A stretch of 64,000 nt of DNA. Origin: Litorilituus sp. (lineage in GTDB: Bacteria > Pseudomonadota > Gammaproteobacteria > Enterobacterales > Alteromonadaceae). Below the pieces are notes generated by a model. It was not told the DNA's origin, did no database searches, and worked only from the letters and a program-made list of their open reading frames with translations. The stretch is taken from contig JASMAS010000070.1 of the NCBI GenBank assembly GCA_030754235.1, forward strand, positions 204,788 to 268,787, read 5' to 3'. Positions 8,525 to 18,107 of the stretch are shown here, one piece after another. How positions within the stretch are numbered: the stretch's first letter is position 1; the number at the start of each line of letters is the position of its first letter. A program made the position numbers and the translations under genes.

Positions 8525-10621
8525 ATGAATACTGAATTATTACAAATAAATGTGCTTAAAAAATCACAAGAAAAACCCAAAAAAGTCACAAAATTACTAC
8601 GCAACTTACTTACCGGGTGTGCCGCTTTAAGTATAATTGCCTCTACATCAGCATTAGCTGTAGCACCATTAACAACTCAAGGTAATAAGGTACTGGTGGG
8701 TGGCGAAGTTAATGGTCGAGCATTAGAAGGAATTTCTCTTTTTTGGAGTAACACTGGTTGGGGAGGAGATAAATACTACACTGCTGAAAATGTAGAACGC
8801 ATTAAAAATGAATTTGGCGCTAATTTAGTACGTGCAGCGATTGGCCATGGTAAGCCGGGGAGTTTATCAACAGACTGGCAAGCAAACATAGACAGGTTAA
8901 ATGTGGTCGTACAAGCAGCTATTGATCTTGATATGTACGTAATCATTGATTATCACAGCCATATTGCCCATCAAAATTGGGAAGATGCGAAAGCTTTTTT
9001 TGCTATAGTGGCGCAAAAATGGGGTGGATATAACAACGTTATTTTTGAAATATATAACGAGCCAACATGTGCTTGGGATGATTGTAGTAGCGGTAATTTT
9101 GTTGGTTGGAATGACAAACTAAAGCCTTATGCAGAAGAGATTGGTAATTTTATTCGTCAATATTCTGATAACTTAATTATTATGGGAACACCTAAGTGGT
9201 CTGCTGAGGTAGACGATGTTGTCGGTAACATGGCTAACGTATCAAATATGGCCTATACCGTCCATTTTTATTCAGGTACTCATCAAGGGGCTAATCGAGC
9301 GATAACGCAAAATGCTTTAAACGGTGGAGTACCCATTTTTGCAACAGAATGGGGAGTGACTAACGCTAACGGCGCTGGCGATGTAAATTACGATGAAACG
9401 TGGGCATGGATTGATTTATTGCGTGCAAACGGAATTGGTAGTGCTATGTGGGCTTACATGGATAAGGACTTTAATGCTCAAGGTGAAGTTGAAAACTCCT
9501 CTATGTTCTGGGGGGATGGCGAGTACAAAGATTCTGCTAAGTTCATCAAAGAAATTCTAAGTACAGGTAACACTGGTACTGGAGATATTATCGATGGTCC
9601 ATGCACAGCGCTATCGGATTCAGGTACCTTACAAGCCGAACACTTCTGTCAAGCATCAGGTATACAAACTGAGTCAACGTTAGACATTGACGGTGGCGAT
9701 AATATTGGTTACGTGGATGACGGTGATTGGTTAACTTATAATATCAATATGCCGCAAGCTGGTAACGTAACAGTAACCTACCGGGTTGCTTCTGATGGTG
9801 CAGGTGGTGTTATTCGTCTTGAGCAAGGCGGTGGTGAAGTGTCATATGGCACGGTAACCGTACCTAATACTGGGGGTTGGCAAAACTGGCAAAATGTAAG
9901 TCACACAGTAAGCTTACCCGCAGGATCGCAAACGATTGCTATTGCTGCTGACATTGGCGGTTGGAACATTAACTACTTAGCTATTGATAGTAATAATGAC
10001 AACAAGCCATGTAGCAGCAATTGCCCAACATCGGGGCGAGTCGAAGCTGAAAGCTTCTTAGCTATGGACGGTGTTGAAACTCAAGCAACCCAAGATCATG
10101 CAGGTGGCTCAAACGTTGGTTATATTGACCTTGATGACTGGATGACTTATGGCAACCTGAGCTTACCTGTAAGTACTTCTGGTCAATACGCTGTTTCATA
10201 TCGTGTTGCCTCGCTTTCAGGCAGTAGCTTGAAGTTAGAGCAACCAGGTGGCGACACTGTATATGGTTCTGTTGAAGTCCCCGCTACAGGTGGATGGCAA
10301 GATTGGACGACAGTCAGTCACATCGTTAGCTTACCTCTAGGTACTTCTGAATTAGCTATTGTGTCCACAGCAGCTGATGGATGGAACTTCAACTGGTTTG
10401 AAATCAAAGCCCTTGATGACAACTCCAATAGATCTGGCGCATGTCAAGGTGTACCAAGCTACCCTAACTGGCAACGTAATGATATAGAAGGCGGAGCTAA
10501 CACGCATCAAAACGCAGACGACAAAATGCTATTTTCAGATCAGTTGTATACCGCCAACTGGTATACAAGCAGTGAACCTGGTAGCGACGCCTCGTGGACT
10601 TTGGTAAGTAATTGTCAGTAA
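8525..10621 (+). CDS. Exported GH5 endoglucanase with two CBM6 and a C-terminal chitin/cellulose-binding-like module
   Basis: 698 residues. A long Sec signal peptide ends near A45 (SALA-VAP). The GH5 catalytic domain spans about 62-345, with acid/base E179 in FEIYNEP and nucleophile E275 in FATEWGV. Two CBM6 modules follow (about 366-490 and 505-630), each with an AE(H/S)F opening, a GxNxGYxDxxDWxTY motif and a GGWQxWxxVSHxVSLP strand. The last 60 residues ([10 protein letters not shown].. then [17 protein letters not shown]) resemble a CBM5/12-type module. It probably cuts cellulose or mixed-linkage beta-glucan outside the cytoplasm. It follows the two AraC genes and is followed by a hairpin terminator. 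Subfamily and exact linkage specificity cannot be fixed here. Confidence 0.92.
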   Translation: MNTELLQINVLKKSQEKPKKVTKLLRNLLTGCAALSIIASTSALAVAPLTTQGNKVLVGGEVNGRALEGISLFWSNTGWGGDKYYTAENVERIKNEFGANLVRAAIGHGKPGSLSTDWQANIDRLNVVVQAAIDLDMYVIIDYHSHIAHQNWEDAKAFFAIVAQKWGGYNNVIFEIYNEPTCAWDDCSSGNFVGWNDKLKPYAEEIGNFIRQYSDNLIIMGTPKWSAEVDDVVGNMANVSNMAYTVHFYSGTHQGANRAITQNALNGGVPIFATEWGVTNANGAGDVNYDETWAWIDLLRANGIGSAMWAYMDKDFNAQGEVENSSMFWGDGEYKDSAKFIKEILSTGNTGTGDIIDGPCTALSDSGTLQAEHFCQASGIQTESTLDIDGGDNIGYVDDGDWLTYNINMPQAGNVTVTYRVASDGAGGVIRLEQGGGEVSYGTVTVPNTGGWQNWQNVSHTVSLPAGSQTIAIAADIGGWNINYLAIDSNNDNKPCSSNCPTSGRVEAESFLAMDGVETQATQDHAGGSNVGYIDLDDWMTYGNLSLPVSTSGQYAVSYRVASLSGSSLKLEQPGGDTVYGSVEVPATGGWQDWTTVSHIVSLPLGTSELAIVSTAADGWNFNWFEIKALDDNSNRSGACQGVPSYPNWQRNDIEGGANTHQNADDKMLFSDQLYTANWYTSSEPGSDASWTLVSNCQ

Positions 10622-10650
10622 ACTTAGTCAATAATGCTCGCTGAAATTCA

Positions 10651-10676
10651 AAGAGTTGCCCTAACGGGTAACTCTT
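10651..10676 (+). terminator. Hairpin after first GH5 gene
   Basis: AAGAGTTGCC and GGTAACTCTT pair (one G-T) around a short CTAACG loop, 30 bp after the stop codon. The T-run is weak (ATT), so termination may be partial. Confidence 0.5.
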
Positions 10677-10845
10677 ATTGCTGATCATAAGCTTAAAAAG
10701 CTTGCCTAAAATTTATTAAAAACCAACCGCGTCATAAATCAGATTTTAATCAAATAGTCGAGATAACAGCGGACTTAATATATTTAATTTCAATCCGTTA
10801 TGTTAACCCTACACATTTTATTCATTTACTATACAGGTATGTAAA

Positions 10846-12468
10846 ATGATAACTCGTAATCAATCAAATATTACATGTTCAAATCTACAAGGCAGTGCTT
10901 TTAAAACTGCATTAATATTCACCGTCTTACTGCTGTTAAGCGCTTGTGGTGGCTCGTCTTCAGATAATCCATCTCATATCCCAATTCAGTCTACAGTGCC
11001 AAGCACATCAATAACACCAGAAACACCAGTCAATTCGGCAACATTGCTTTCAATTGAAGCTGAGGATTACGTAAGATTCTTTGACGCAACCCCTGGCAAT
11101 GAAGGTAACACCTTTCGTAATGATGATGTGGACATCGAAGCATTAACTGATGAAAGCGGTTACTGTGTTGGCTGGACTGAAATCGGGGAGTGGTTAGAAT
11201 ATGATGTGGTGCTAACTGCTGGCAGGTATATAATTTCAACCCAAGTGGCTTCATTTGAGAATGGCGCAAGTTATTCAGTTCTTTTTAATGGTAATCAAGT
11301 GGGTACCGATTTGGTTAATCAAACAGGGGGTTGGCAAACCTTTGAACAACATGACGTGGCAGCAATTGAAGTAGCAGAAGGAGCTCATATACTTCGTATT
11401 GATATATCATCAGGCCCTTTCAATATTGATTCTATCACTTTTAAACCAGACGATGGCAGCTTTGTACCACCAGTAGCTGAATTACCTTTTGAACTTCCTG
11501 AAGTGGACGTAGTCACAGAGCCAAACCCTATATCAGCCAAAACCGCGGTCAGTGAAATGGGAATAGGCATTAACTTAGGGAATACTCTCGATGCGCCTTA
11601 TGAAGGTGAGTGGGCTCCTGAAGCACAAGAGGTATTTCTTAGCGACTTTAACACGGCAGGATTTAAGCACGTAAGAATACCTGTTACTTGGGATAATAGA
11701 AGCCAAAAAACAGCGCCATACACCATTGATGAAGCAGCGCTAAATCGTGTTGAAACCGTTGTTAACTGGGCTTTAGAACATGACTTATATGTGATCCTTA
11801 ATGCTCACCATGATAACTGGATAAAAACGGATTATACTAGCCAAAGTAAACGCAATCGATTGGATGCCATTTGGCTACAAATTGTTGAACGTTTTAAACA
11901 AAAGTCAGCAAAATTGATGTTTGAGGTTTTAAACGAACCAAATGGTTTAAGTGTCTCACAAGTCGATGAAATAAACGTTCGCATATTACATATTATTAGA
12001 CGCGCTAACCCCAACAGGCTAGTCGTTTTTTCTGGCAATGGCTTCACGCCTATTGGAGCTCTATTGTCAGCAGCAATCCCTGATACTGAAGATGAGTATT
12101 TAATAGGCAACTTCCACGCCTATGACCCTTGGGCATTTGCCGGCCAATGTTTACAACGCTGGGGAAGCGAAACTGATGCCAATGAACTCGAGAATATCTA
12201 CAAACAAGCACAACAGTGGTCTATCACTCATGATATCCCAGTAACAGTAAATGAGTTTGGTGTAGCCAAGTTTGATTTTATTGCACCTGAAAATGTTTGT
12301 AATCAAGAAGATCGATTGCAATATATAGACTCACATGTCAAATATGCAACTGAGTATGGTGTAGGTGCTACATTTTGGGATGATGCCGGCTCTTTCAGCA
12401 CCTACGATCGCATCACCCGTACTTGGGGGCCTGAAAAAGATATATTGGTGGCTCCTAATCACCCCTAA
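10846..12468 (+). CDS. GH5 cellulase lipoprotein with N-terminal CBM6
   Basis: 540 residues. Signal peptide with lipobox LSAC, lipidated cysteine C34, then a Ser/Thr/Pro-rich linker. A CBM6 module occupies about 67-200 (IEAEDYVRFFD; WTEIGEWLEYDV; FNIDSITFK). The GH5 domain covers about 230-535: INLGNTLDAP, NAHHDNW, acid/base E364 in FEVLNEPN, HAYDPW, and nucleophile E470 in VNEFGV. This fits an outer-membrane-anchored endo-beta-glucanase that feeds oligomers to the TonB receptors. It lies 224 bp after the first GH5 gene in the same direction. The ribosome binding site is ACAGGTATG. The order of domains is reversed relative to the first GH5, so it is not a simple duplicate. Confidence 0.92.
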   Translation: MITRNQSNITCSNLQGSAFKTALIFTVLLLLSACGGSSSDNPSHIPIQSTVPSTSITPETPVNSATLLSIEAEDYVRFFDATPGNEGNTFRNDDVDIEALTDESGYCVGWTEIGEWLEYDVVLTAGRYIISTQVASFENGASYSVLFNGNQVGTDLVNQTGGWQTFEQHDVAAIEVAEGAHILRIDISSGPFNIDSITFKPDDGSFVPPVAELPFELPEVDVVTEPNPISAKTAVSEMGIGINLGNTLDAPYEGEWAPEAQEVFLSDFNTAGFKHVRIPVTWDNRSQKTAPYTIDEAALNRVETVVNWALEHDLYVILNAHHDNWIKTDYTSQSKRNRLDAIWLQIVERFKQKSAKLMFEVLNEPNGLSVSQVDEINVRILHIIRRANPNRLVVFSGNGFTPIGALLSAAIPDTEDEYLIGNFHAYDPWAFAGQCLQRWGSETDANELENIYKQAQQWSITHDIPVTVNEFGVAKFDFIAPENVCNQEDRLQYIDSHVKYATEYGVGATFWDDAGSFSTYDRITRTWGPEKDILVAPNHP

Positions 12469-12490
12469 TCCATTTCAACAAACCCGTTTC

Positions 12491-12514
12491 ACCCCTACTC
12501 AATAAGTAGGGGGT
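12491..12514. terminator. Hairpin between convergent GH5 and EEP genes
   Basis: CCCCTACT (12492-12499), loop CAATA, AGTAGGGG (12505-12512): a perfect 8-bp stem between two convergent genes. T-runs are short, so it may serve as a weak terminator for either side. Confidence 0.45.
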
Positions 12515-12564
12515 ATTCCTTTAACTTGCTAGAGTCAAGCTCAACTGAAAGTGAGATCCTAGAC

Positions 12565-13281
12565 TTAGTTAAACGTCAACCTGCCCAAGACAGCAGGATG
12601 ATCTGAAGGATAAGCATCAATAACCTTACCTTTACTAGTAAAGCCATTAATAAAGAGGCAATCAATTCCTGCATCAACAACTAACTCTAGTGGTTTCTTT
12701 ACTGAAGTTAATAACGCTGACATTCCGGTACACTGGTGGTTAAAGTCCCCTAGCACTATTTGTGGGTAGTGATGGTAATTCTCAATCTGATTCAATGTTT
12801 CTGCGGCATTCAAAAGCCTGATTTCCTTGCTTTGGTGATCAAAATGAACATTGATAACCAAAAACTGTCTTGTGGCATTGGCAATAACAGCATATTCACC
12901 TGTTCGCGTTACATTGATACCATCAGTAAGGTCAAATCGACCAGAGTCAATAAATGTATTACCTTGGCAACGATTTACAAATAGTTGAAATGAACGTTGC
13001 CAACACTTACCCAGCGAGTTTTGCAGCGTTTTGGCACGATTATAGTTTGTAGGCATGCGGGTTGATAACTGCCAATCTTCCACGCCTTCCTGTATAGCCA
13101 GTATATCAACCTTATGCTCGTTGATAAGCTTGGCATAATCGCTACTAAACTGAGGCATAGTTTTCCAGCCATAAATATTGAGCGACATAACCTCAACACT
13201 AGTTGATTTACCCTCAGAAAAGGCAAGAAAACTACAACTAACAAAATAAAACAAGAGCAAAAATTTATGACTTTTAAACAT
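12565..13281 (-). CDS. Exported endonuclease/exonuclease/phosphatase (EEP) family protein
   Basis: 238 residues with an N-terminal signal peptide (FLLLFYFVSCSFLAFS). EEP fold motifs (PF03372) are all present: SLNIYGW, the metal-binding glutamate E65 in LAIQEGVEDW, LGDFNHQ, and C-terminal SDHPAVLGRL (D227, H228). Members cleave phosphodiester bonds in DNA, sphingomyelin or inositol phosphates. A short exported version in this position could scavenge phosphate or nucleic acid. It lies 233 bp downstream of the ADP-ribosylglycohydrolase-like gene on the same strand; whether they share a transcript is unclear. Confidence 0.8.
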   Translation of the reverse strand: MFKSHKFLLLFYFVSCSFLAFSEGKSTSVEVMSLNIYGWKTMPQFSSDYAKLINEHKVDILAIQEGVEDWQLSTRMPTNYNRAKTLQNSLGKCWQRSFQLFVNRCQGNTFIDSGRFDLTDGINVTRTGEYAVIANATRQFLVINVHFDHQSKEIRLLNAAETLNQIENYHHYPQIVLGDFNHQCTGMSALLTSVKKPLELVVDAGIDCLFINGFTSKGKVIDAYPSDHPAVLGRLTFN

Positions 13282-13514
13282 ATAACCGCTCTATTTATTA
13301 GTTATTTTTATGAGATGACAATAGCCATTAGTACAAGTCATCACAGACATAAACACAAGTCTAGGCCTCCCTAAAAACCTCGCATTAATACAAGATTTAA
13401 TGCTGTTATCCGTTACCGAGTTAAGCATTACCATGTGAAAACAGTTTGCTTTGCATATTACCTCAAAGATAGTGATGGCTACTTGTGCTGTAAGAATAAT
13501 TCCACTTCGAAAAA

Positions 13515-14900
13515 TTAACTATTAGGAATATGCCAAACATTATTAGTCAAATCTACATGACCGTGCATTTTTTCAACGACAACCAGATCAATAAGCTGAA
13601 TGGCTCGTTTAGCCATGGCTGAAAAAGAGTCTTCTCCCGATTGATTTGCTGTGTGATCAGGAAAGTTTCTGCGAGTTCTATGTATCCAATAATGTTCTGA
13701 CAAATTATTTTGTTTAAAGGCTTTGCTCACCCCTTTTTGCCCTATCATAAAGCCTAACAAACCTCCCCAAGTAGCTGTTGGGTTATCTGAATCCCAGCCT
13801 GCTAACGTGCCGATTTGAATAGTTCGAACAATGTCTCCTTCGCCATAAAATAAACTCACTAAACTCGCCGCAAAATTAATGCCTGCCTCAAATGGATCTT
13901 TGTAGACATAGCCATCGGCATGATTAACTTGATAACGTCGATAAACTTCGTCACGGGTTTTCTCCCAATCATCCTTGTCAGGATTGTTCAAATACGACTT
14001 TTTGATAAAATCATACATATAAGCAGAAGTTGAGCGCTCGGGTAAAATATTTCTTGCTTGATCGGCCATCCACAATACTTGTTGTTTTAGGTTAAATGCT
14101 TTATCAACCTTACTGGCTAGGGCGTGCATCACAACATAAAATTGTGATATCCAGTAGGCATCATAGTTAGCCGATGTGCGAATTGGTAACTCTGCCATTT
14201 TTAGCGCCACATCTTCCCTTGCTGGTGACAGTAAACCAAAGATTTCAGTGGTTAACTGGGCGTCAATCATCATATATTTGTCATTATTGACAGGCTCACT
14301 GGTAGCAGGAGGCAAAAACCCCTTAGCCATAAGCTTACGGGCTTGTTGATTAGACTCCCACAGAAAATTTTCTTTGACGGGCTTATCATCAGGAAATTTT
14401 GTAAATAAAGGAGCATCAGTTTCTGAATAGGTATGCGTTAACCACCCTTGCTGAATTTGCTTTGCCGTTAGCAACGTTGTTTGGTGATATTCATGTAAGT
14501 ACTGGTACATGTATTCAATATCTGTGTCATCATCTGATCCCCAAGGCGTTTTATTGAACACAAAAAAGAAGTCTATGATATCACTGTGCGGCACCCCCTG
14601 CCCCCACATAGCAGGCAAGTCTTTTCGCCCCCAATCATTGTCTGTATAAAAAGGCATGGTAGCGGGCGTACCCACTTTATCCATTTCAGTAATTAAACCA
14701 GTCCAATTAGCAATACTTTGCCCTAACCAAAAACCATGTAACTTATCTTGATAAGCTAACCTTGACACTTTGATACAGCTAGTTGCTTGATTACAAAAAC
14801 GTTTTTTATCCGTTAAAAGCTGGCTTGCCTGAACATCATAAATTGTAATAATAGAGATTAAAATCAATTTCAAAACGTTGGCCTTAGCTAAAAACCCCAT
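13515..14900 (-). CDS. Exported ADP-ribosylglycohydrolase-family protein
   Basis: 461 residues with an N-terminal signal peptide (VLKLILISIITIYDVQA). It matches the ADP-ribosylglycohydrolase fold (PF03747): the opening YQDKLHGFWLGQSIAN, first metal-binding patch WGSDDDTDIEYM near residues 120-130, and second patch GWDSDNPTATWGGLLGFMIG at 368-387 (D370, D372). The metal ligands are kept, so it may be active. Intracellular members remove ADP-ribose from proteins; an exported one needs another substrate, perhaps an N- or O-glycosidic bond in a sugar. It is 122 bp downstream of the GH3 lipoprotein gene on the same strand, which supports a role in glycan processing. Confidence 0.82.
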   Translation of the reverse strand: MGFLAKANVLKLILISIITIYDVQASQLLTDKKRFCNQATSCIKVSRLAYQDKLHGFWLGQSIANWTGLITEMDKVGTPATMPFYTDNDWGRKDLPAMWGQGVPHSDIIDFFFVFNKTPWGSDDDTDIEYMYQYLHEYHQTTLLTAKQIQQGWLTHTYSETDAPLFTKFPDDKPVKENFLWESNQQARKLMAKGFLPPATSEPVNNDKYMMIDAQLTTEIFGLLSPAREDVALKMAELPIRTSANYDAYWISQFYVVMHALASKVDKAFNLKQQVLWMADQARNILPERSTSAYMYDFIKKSYLNNPDKDDWEKTRDEVYRRYQVNHADGYVYKDPFEAGINFAASLVSLFYGEGDIVRTIQIGTLAGWDSDNPTATWGGLLGFMIGQKGVSKAFKQNNLSEHYWIHRTRRNFPDHTANQSGEDSFSAMAKRAIQLIDLVVVEKMHGHVDLTNNVWHIPNS

Positions 14901-15022
14901 AATTATGCTCTTATAATATTTAGATTGTATGTTGTAGTGCTAACAAATAAAAAACAAAGAAACCAAACGGCAATAAGCCTAAGTCCCTTTGCTTGTAATA
15001 AAATACACGTGGTTAAATTACC

Positions 15023-17599
15023 TTAATTTTTATAAGTAAAAGAGTCTTGAAGTAAAATGTTATCAAGCGAGTTACCAAGTTGAACCTCGAATTCGCCAGA
15101 CTCTGCAAGCCAGTCATTGGTATTTACATCCCAAAAAGACAAGTCGCGTTTATTTAATTCGATACTAACCGTTTTACTTTCGCCAGCAATTAAATAAATT
15201 TTAGCGAAACCTTTAAGCTCTCTAATAGGCCTATCAACACTAGCTTCTTTATCGTGAAGGTATAATTGAACCACTTCTGCACCATCAATTAGCCCGGTAT
15301 TAGTAACCGTGGCCGTTACGGTCATCTTGTCATCGCCTGCCATATTTTTAGTAGACAACTTGATATTTGATAAAGAAAAATCAGTATAGGACAAGCCATG
15401 TCCGAATGAAAACATTGGCTTAATTGCTTGTTGTTCAAACCAACGGTAACCAATAAAGACACCTTCAGTGTATAAGCTTTCTTTAGCATTATAATCGTTT
15501 AGTGCTATGGGTGCTGTATCTTCAAGACGTGCCGGTAAAGTAATTGGCATTTTACCGCTTGGGTTAACATCACCCGTTAAAATATCAGCAAAAGCATGAC
15601 CTGCTTCCATACCACCATACCAGCCCCAAACTATAGCATTTGCTCTTTCTGCCCATGGCATCTCAACTGCTGAGCCAGCAACCAGAAATACTATCGTTTT
15701 TTCATTAGCAGCTATAAGCTTACTAATAATTTCATCTTGGGAATTAGGAAGTTTCATATCTGGACGATCAATTGATTCTCTGTCGTCACCATGACTTAAA
15801 CCACCATAGTAAATAACTGCATCTGCTTGTTTAGCCGCGGCAATATATTCAGCCTCGCTACTAAACAATTCACCTGGCGCATTCCAGCCTAAAGTAAAGT
15901 GTCGATTGCCATTATATTGAATTTCAAAAGCGTAAGACTCACCTGCTTTTAATTCGATTCCATGCGTTAACTTATCGGTACTTCCTTGCTCAGCATTAAC
16001 TTGATGATCAATTATCACGTCATCATTAATTTTTAATTGAAAATCACCTAGTGTTTCAACGTTTAGCTGATGTAGACCTGTCGTTAGTGGCTTGATCTTA
16101 GCTGACATTGTTATGTACTGAGTTATACTTGTATCTTTAGCTTTAAACTTGGAATCAACTATCCAAGCTCTATCCATTACATTTTTACGAGCCAACTCTT
16201 TAAAGTAAAATACATTCCAAGCAGGTGTTCCAGTCCAATGGCGACTCTCAACATAATCACTGGCAATTGCGCCTAACTCACTACTGCGTGCTCTCATTAC
16301 GGTAATATTTACATCTTCACCAAACTTAGCTTTTAAGCCTTCTAACGGTGTTACTTCATATAAAGATTTTACTTCTGAAGAGCCTCCTCCAGTGCCATGT
16401 TTTTTATCCGCATTTGGGCCTAGCACAAGTATATTTTTCACTTGTTTTTTACCTAATGGTAAAACAGGTTTTACGCCCACTGCATCATTTTTCAATAAAA
16501 CTACACCTTCAGTGGCAATTTTACGTGCAGCCGCTTGATGAGCCTTGGTATTTCTTGCCCCCGGTAAACGATTCTTGTCATACATACCAATGGTGTGTTG
16601 TACTCTTAATATACGTCTTGCTTTTTCATCAGCCACAGATTCAGTAATTTTTCCCGCTTGAATCATTTCTAAAAACGGTTTAGCCAAAAAATAGTCCTGA
16701 TAATTATCAACTTGGGTACCCATTTCTAAATCTAAACCATTTACTGCTGCATCATAGGTATTGATGTCAACATGCCAATCACTGAGCAGTACTCCTTTAT
16801 AGCCCCATTCGCCTTTTAAAATATCCATCACTAGATGCTTACTTTGATTAGCGTTAGTGCCATTATATTCATTATATGCGCCCATCATACCGAGTACATT
16901 CGCTTCTTTTACTGACGCTTCAAATGCCGGCAAATAAACTTCTCTTAACGTGCGTTCATCCGGTTTAGCATTGACGCCAGTACGATTTAATTCTTGAGTA
17001 TTTAAAGCGTAGTGCTTCACTGTTGCGGCGACATCATTGGCTTGAATGGCTTTTATTTGTGGCACCACTAATTTCGCCGCTAAAATCGGATCTTCACCCA
17101 TGTATTCAAAGTTTCTACCGTATAAAGGTAGGCGAGCCAAATTAACCCCAGGGCCTAAAATAAAATCTTTTTTACGTTCACGTGCTTCTGCACCTAACAC
17201 TTGCCCATGTAAGGCAGCAATGTCTTTATCCCAACTGGCAGCAACCGAGGTAAGGTGAGGTAAATAGGTTGCGTGATCGTCAGTCCAACCCGCTGAATCC
17301 CATGTGTGACGTTCTATTTGGTGGCGAACTCCATGTGGCCCATCTGATAGCCACATTTCAGGAATACCGAGACGTTCAATAGCGTTAACGTGGAATTTCC
17401 CACTGGCATGAGCCAAAGATACTTTTTCAGGTAAGGTCATTTTGGATAACATTGCTTCTACATCGGTTTCAACCGTAGTAAGACGACTTGATGATAATAC
17501 TTTGCTAAATTCTGGTTCTAGCCGACTTTGTTTATCGCCACAAGAACAGAGTGCAAGTACTGTAATAACCAATACCAACTTTTCTAATATAATGTTCAT
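15023..17599 (-). CDS. GH3 beta-glucosidase lipoprotein with PA14 insert
   Basis: 858 residues. The N-terminus has a hydrophobic core ending in LCSC, so C20 is the probable lipidated residue. GH3 N-terminal domain: LSDGPHGVR, VKHYALN, and nucleophile D274 in VLLSDWHVD. A PA14 domain lies at about 435-580 inside the C-terminal GH3 domain, as in fungal and bacterial beta-glucosidases where it shapes substrate chain length. A fibronectin III-like domain closes the protein (VTNTGLIDGAEVVQLYLHD; RELKGFAKI). It should release glucose from beta-gluco-oligosaccharides in the periplasm. An operator-like palindrome at 17642-17655 lies 43 bp upstream of the start. Confidence 0.92.
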   Translation of the reverse strand: MNIILEKLVLVITVLALCSCGDKQSRLEPEFSKVLSSSRLTTVETDVEAMLSKMTLPEKVSLAHASGKFHVNAIERLGIPEMWLSDGPHGVRHQIERHTWDSAGWTDDHATYLPHLTSVAASWDKDIAALHGQVLGAEARERKKDFILGPGVNLARLPLYGRNFEYMGEDPILAAKLVVPQIKAIQANDVAATVKHYALNTQELNRTGVNAKPDERTLREVYLPAFEASVKEANVLGMMGAYNEYNGTNANQSKHLVMDILKGEWGYKGVLLSDWHVDINTYDAAVNGLDLEMGTQVDNYQDYFLAKPFLEMIQAGKITESVADEKARRILRVQHTIGMYDKNRLPGARNTKAHQAAARKIATEGVVLLKNDAVGVKPVLPLGKKQVKNILVLGPNADKKHGTGGGSSEVKSLYEVTPLEGLKAKFGEDVNITVMRARSSELGAIASDYVESRHWTGTPAWNVFYFKELARKNVMDRAWIVDSKFKAKDTSITQYITMSAKIKPLTTGLHQLNVETLGDFQLKINDDVIIDHQVNAEQGSTDKLTHGIELKAGESYAFEIQYNGNRHFTLGWNAPGELFSSEAEYIAAAKQADAVIYYGGLSHGDDRESIDRPDMKLPNSQDEIISKLIAANEKTIVFLVAGSAVEMPWAERANAIVWGWYGGMEAGHAFADILTGDVNPSGKMPITLPARLEDTAPIALNDYNAKESLYTEGVFIGYRWFEQQAIKPMFSFGHGLSYTDFSLSNIKLSTKNMAGDDKMTVTATVTNTGLIDGAEVVQLYLHDKEASVDRPIRELKGFAKIYLIAGESKTVSIELNKRDLSFWDVNTNDWLAESGEFEVQLGNSLDNILLQDSFTYKN

Positions 17600-17641
17600 T
17601 TCCTAACCTTTTATTTCATTATTGTAACTAATAACAAAAAA

Positions 17642-17655
17642 TGTAAGCGCTTTCA
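17642..17655. promoter_or_regulatory. LacI-type operator before GH3 lipoprotein gene
   Basis: TGTAAGCGCTTTCA differs from the window consensus TGTAAGCGCTTACA at one base. It sits 43 bp upstream of the minus-strand GH3 start, in a good position to block transcription. Confidence 0.75.
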
Positions 17656-18107
17656 TTTTGTTGTTGTTAACCATAATAGCTAGCAATTATTTTCGCAAGT
17701 GATTATTAAAGCGAATTTAATTATTGTTTATTAAGATATTAATGTACTTTGATTTTTCATAAAATCTTTATGCTCGGCATCGTTTCTGCCGACTTAAATT
17801 CCTTTAGTCTTTTTAACAAAATCATTTTTATTAAGACCCGTTTTTACATAGTGAAATTTGTAGAATGGTTGCGGCGGTTACCTAAGCAGCGGTACCACCA
17901 ACAATAACCATCTTATTAATGTTTTTTGCTGTGTTGTTTCTTGATCTATCATTACCTCCAGCATAGTTATTCTAAAGCAAAGTGCTGTCCCTACTATCAA
18001 AGAGTACTAGGGAGAGCGCAGGGGTTGATAAATGTCGATGTCATCATTTTCCACAAAACTTTAAGAGGCTGTACTATTAATTGCTACAGCCCCAATTATG
18101 CTACTCG
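17656..18107. other. Gene-free region between GH3 and TonB receptor genes
   Basis: Apart from the adjacent operator and the receptor's terminator hairpin, I see no gene. Short reading frames here have no recognisable content. Confidence 0.5.
18067..18091 (-). terminator. Hairpin after first TonB receptor gene
   Basis: On the minus strand GGCTGTA and TACAGCC form a 7-bp stem about 17 bp after the receptor's stop, followed by a modest T-rich tail. Confidence 0.45.

Noticed and set aside
8609..8620. LTGC in the first GH5 as a lipobox
   Set aside because: The hydrophobic core of the signal peptide lies after this cysteine, not before, so a standard signal peptidase I site is more likely.
10936..10947. 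TTAAGCGCTTGT at the start of the second GH5 gene
   Set aside because: Encodes the lipobox region (LSAC); position inside the gene and poor outer match make an operator unlikely.
16348..16647. Plus-strand frame within the GH3 lipoprotein gene
   Set aside because: It has no recognisable content, and the opposite strand encodes a conserved GH3 enzyme.
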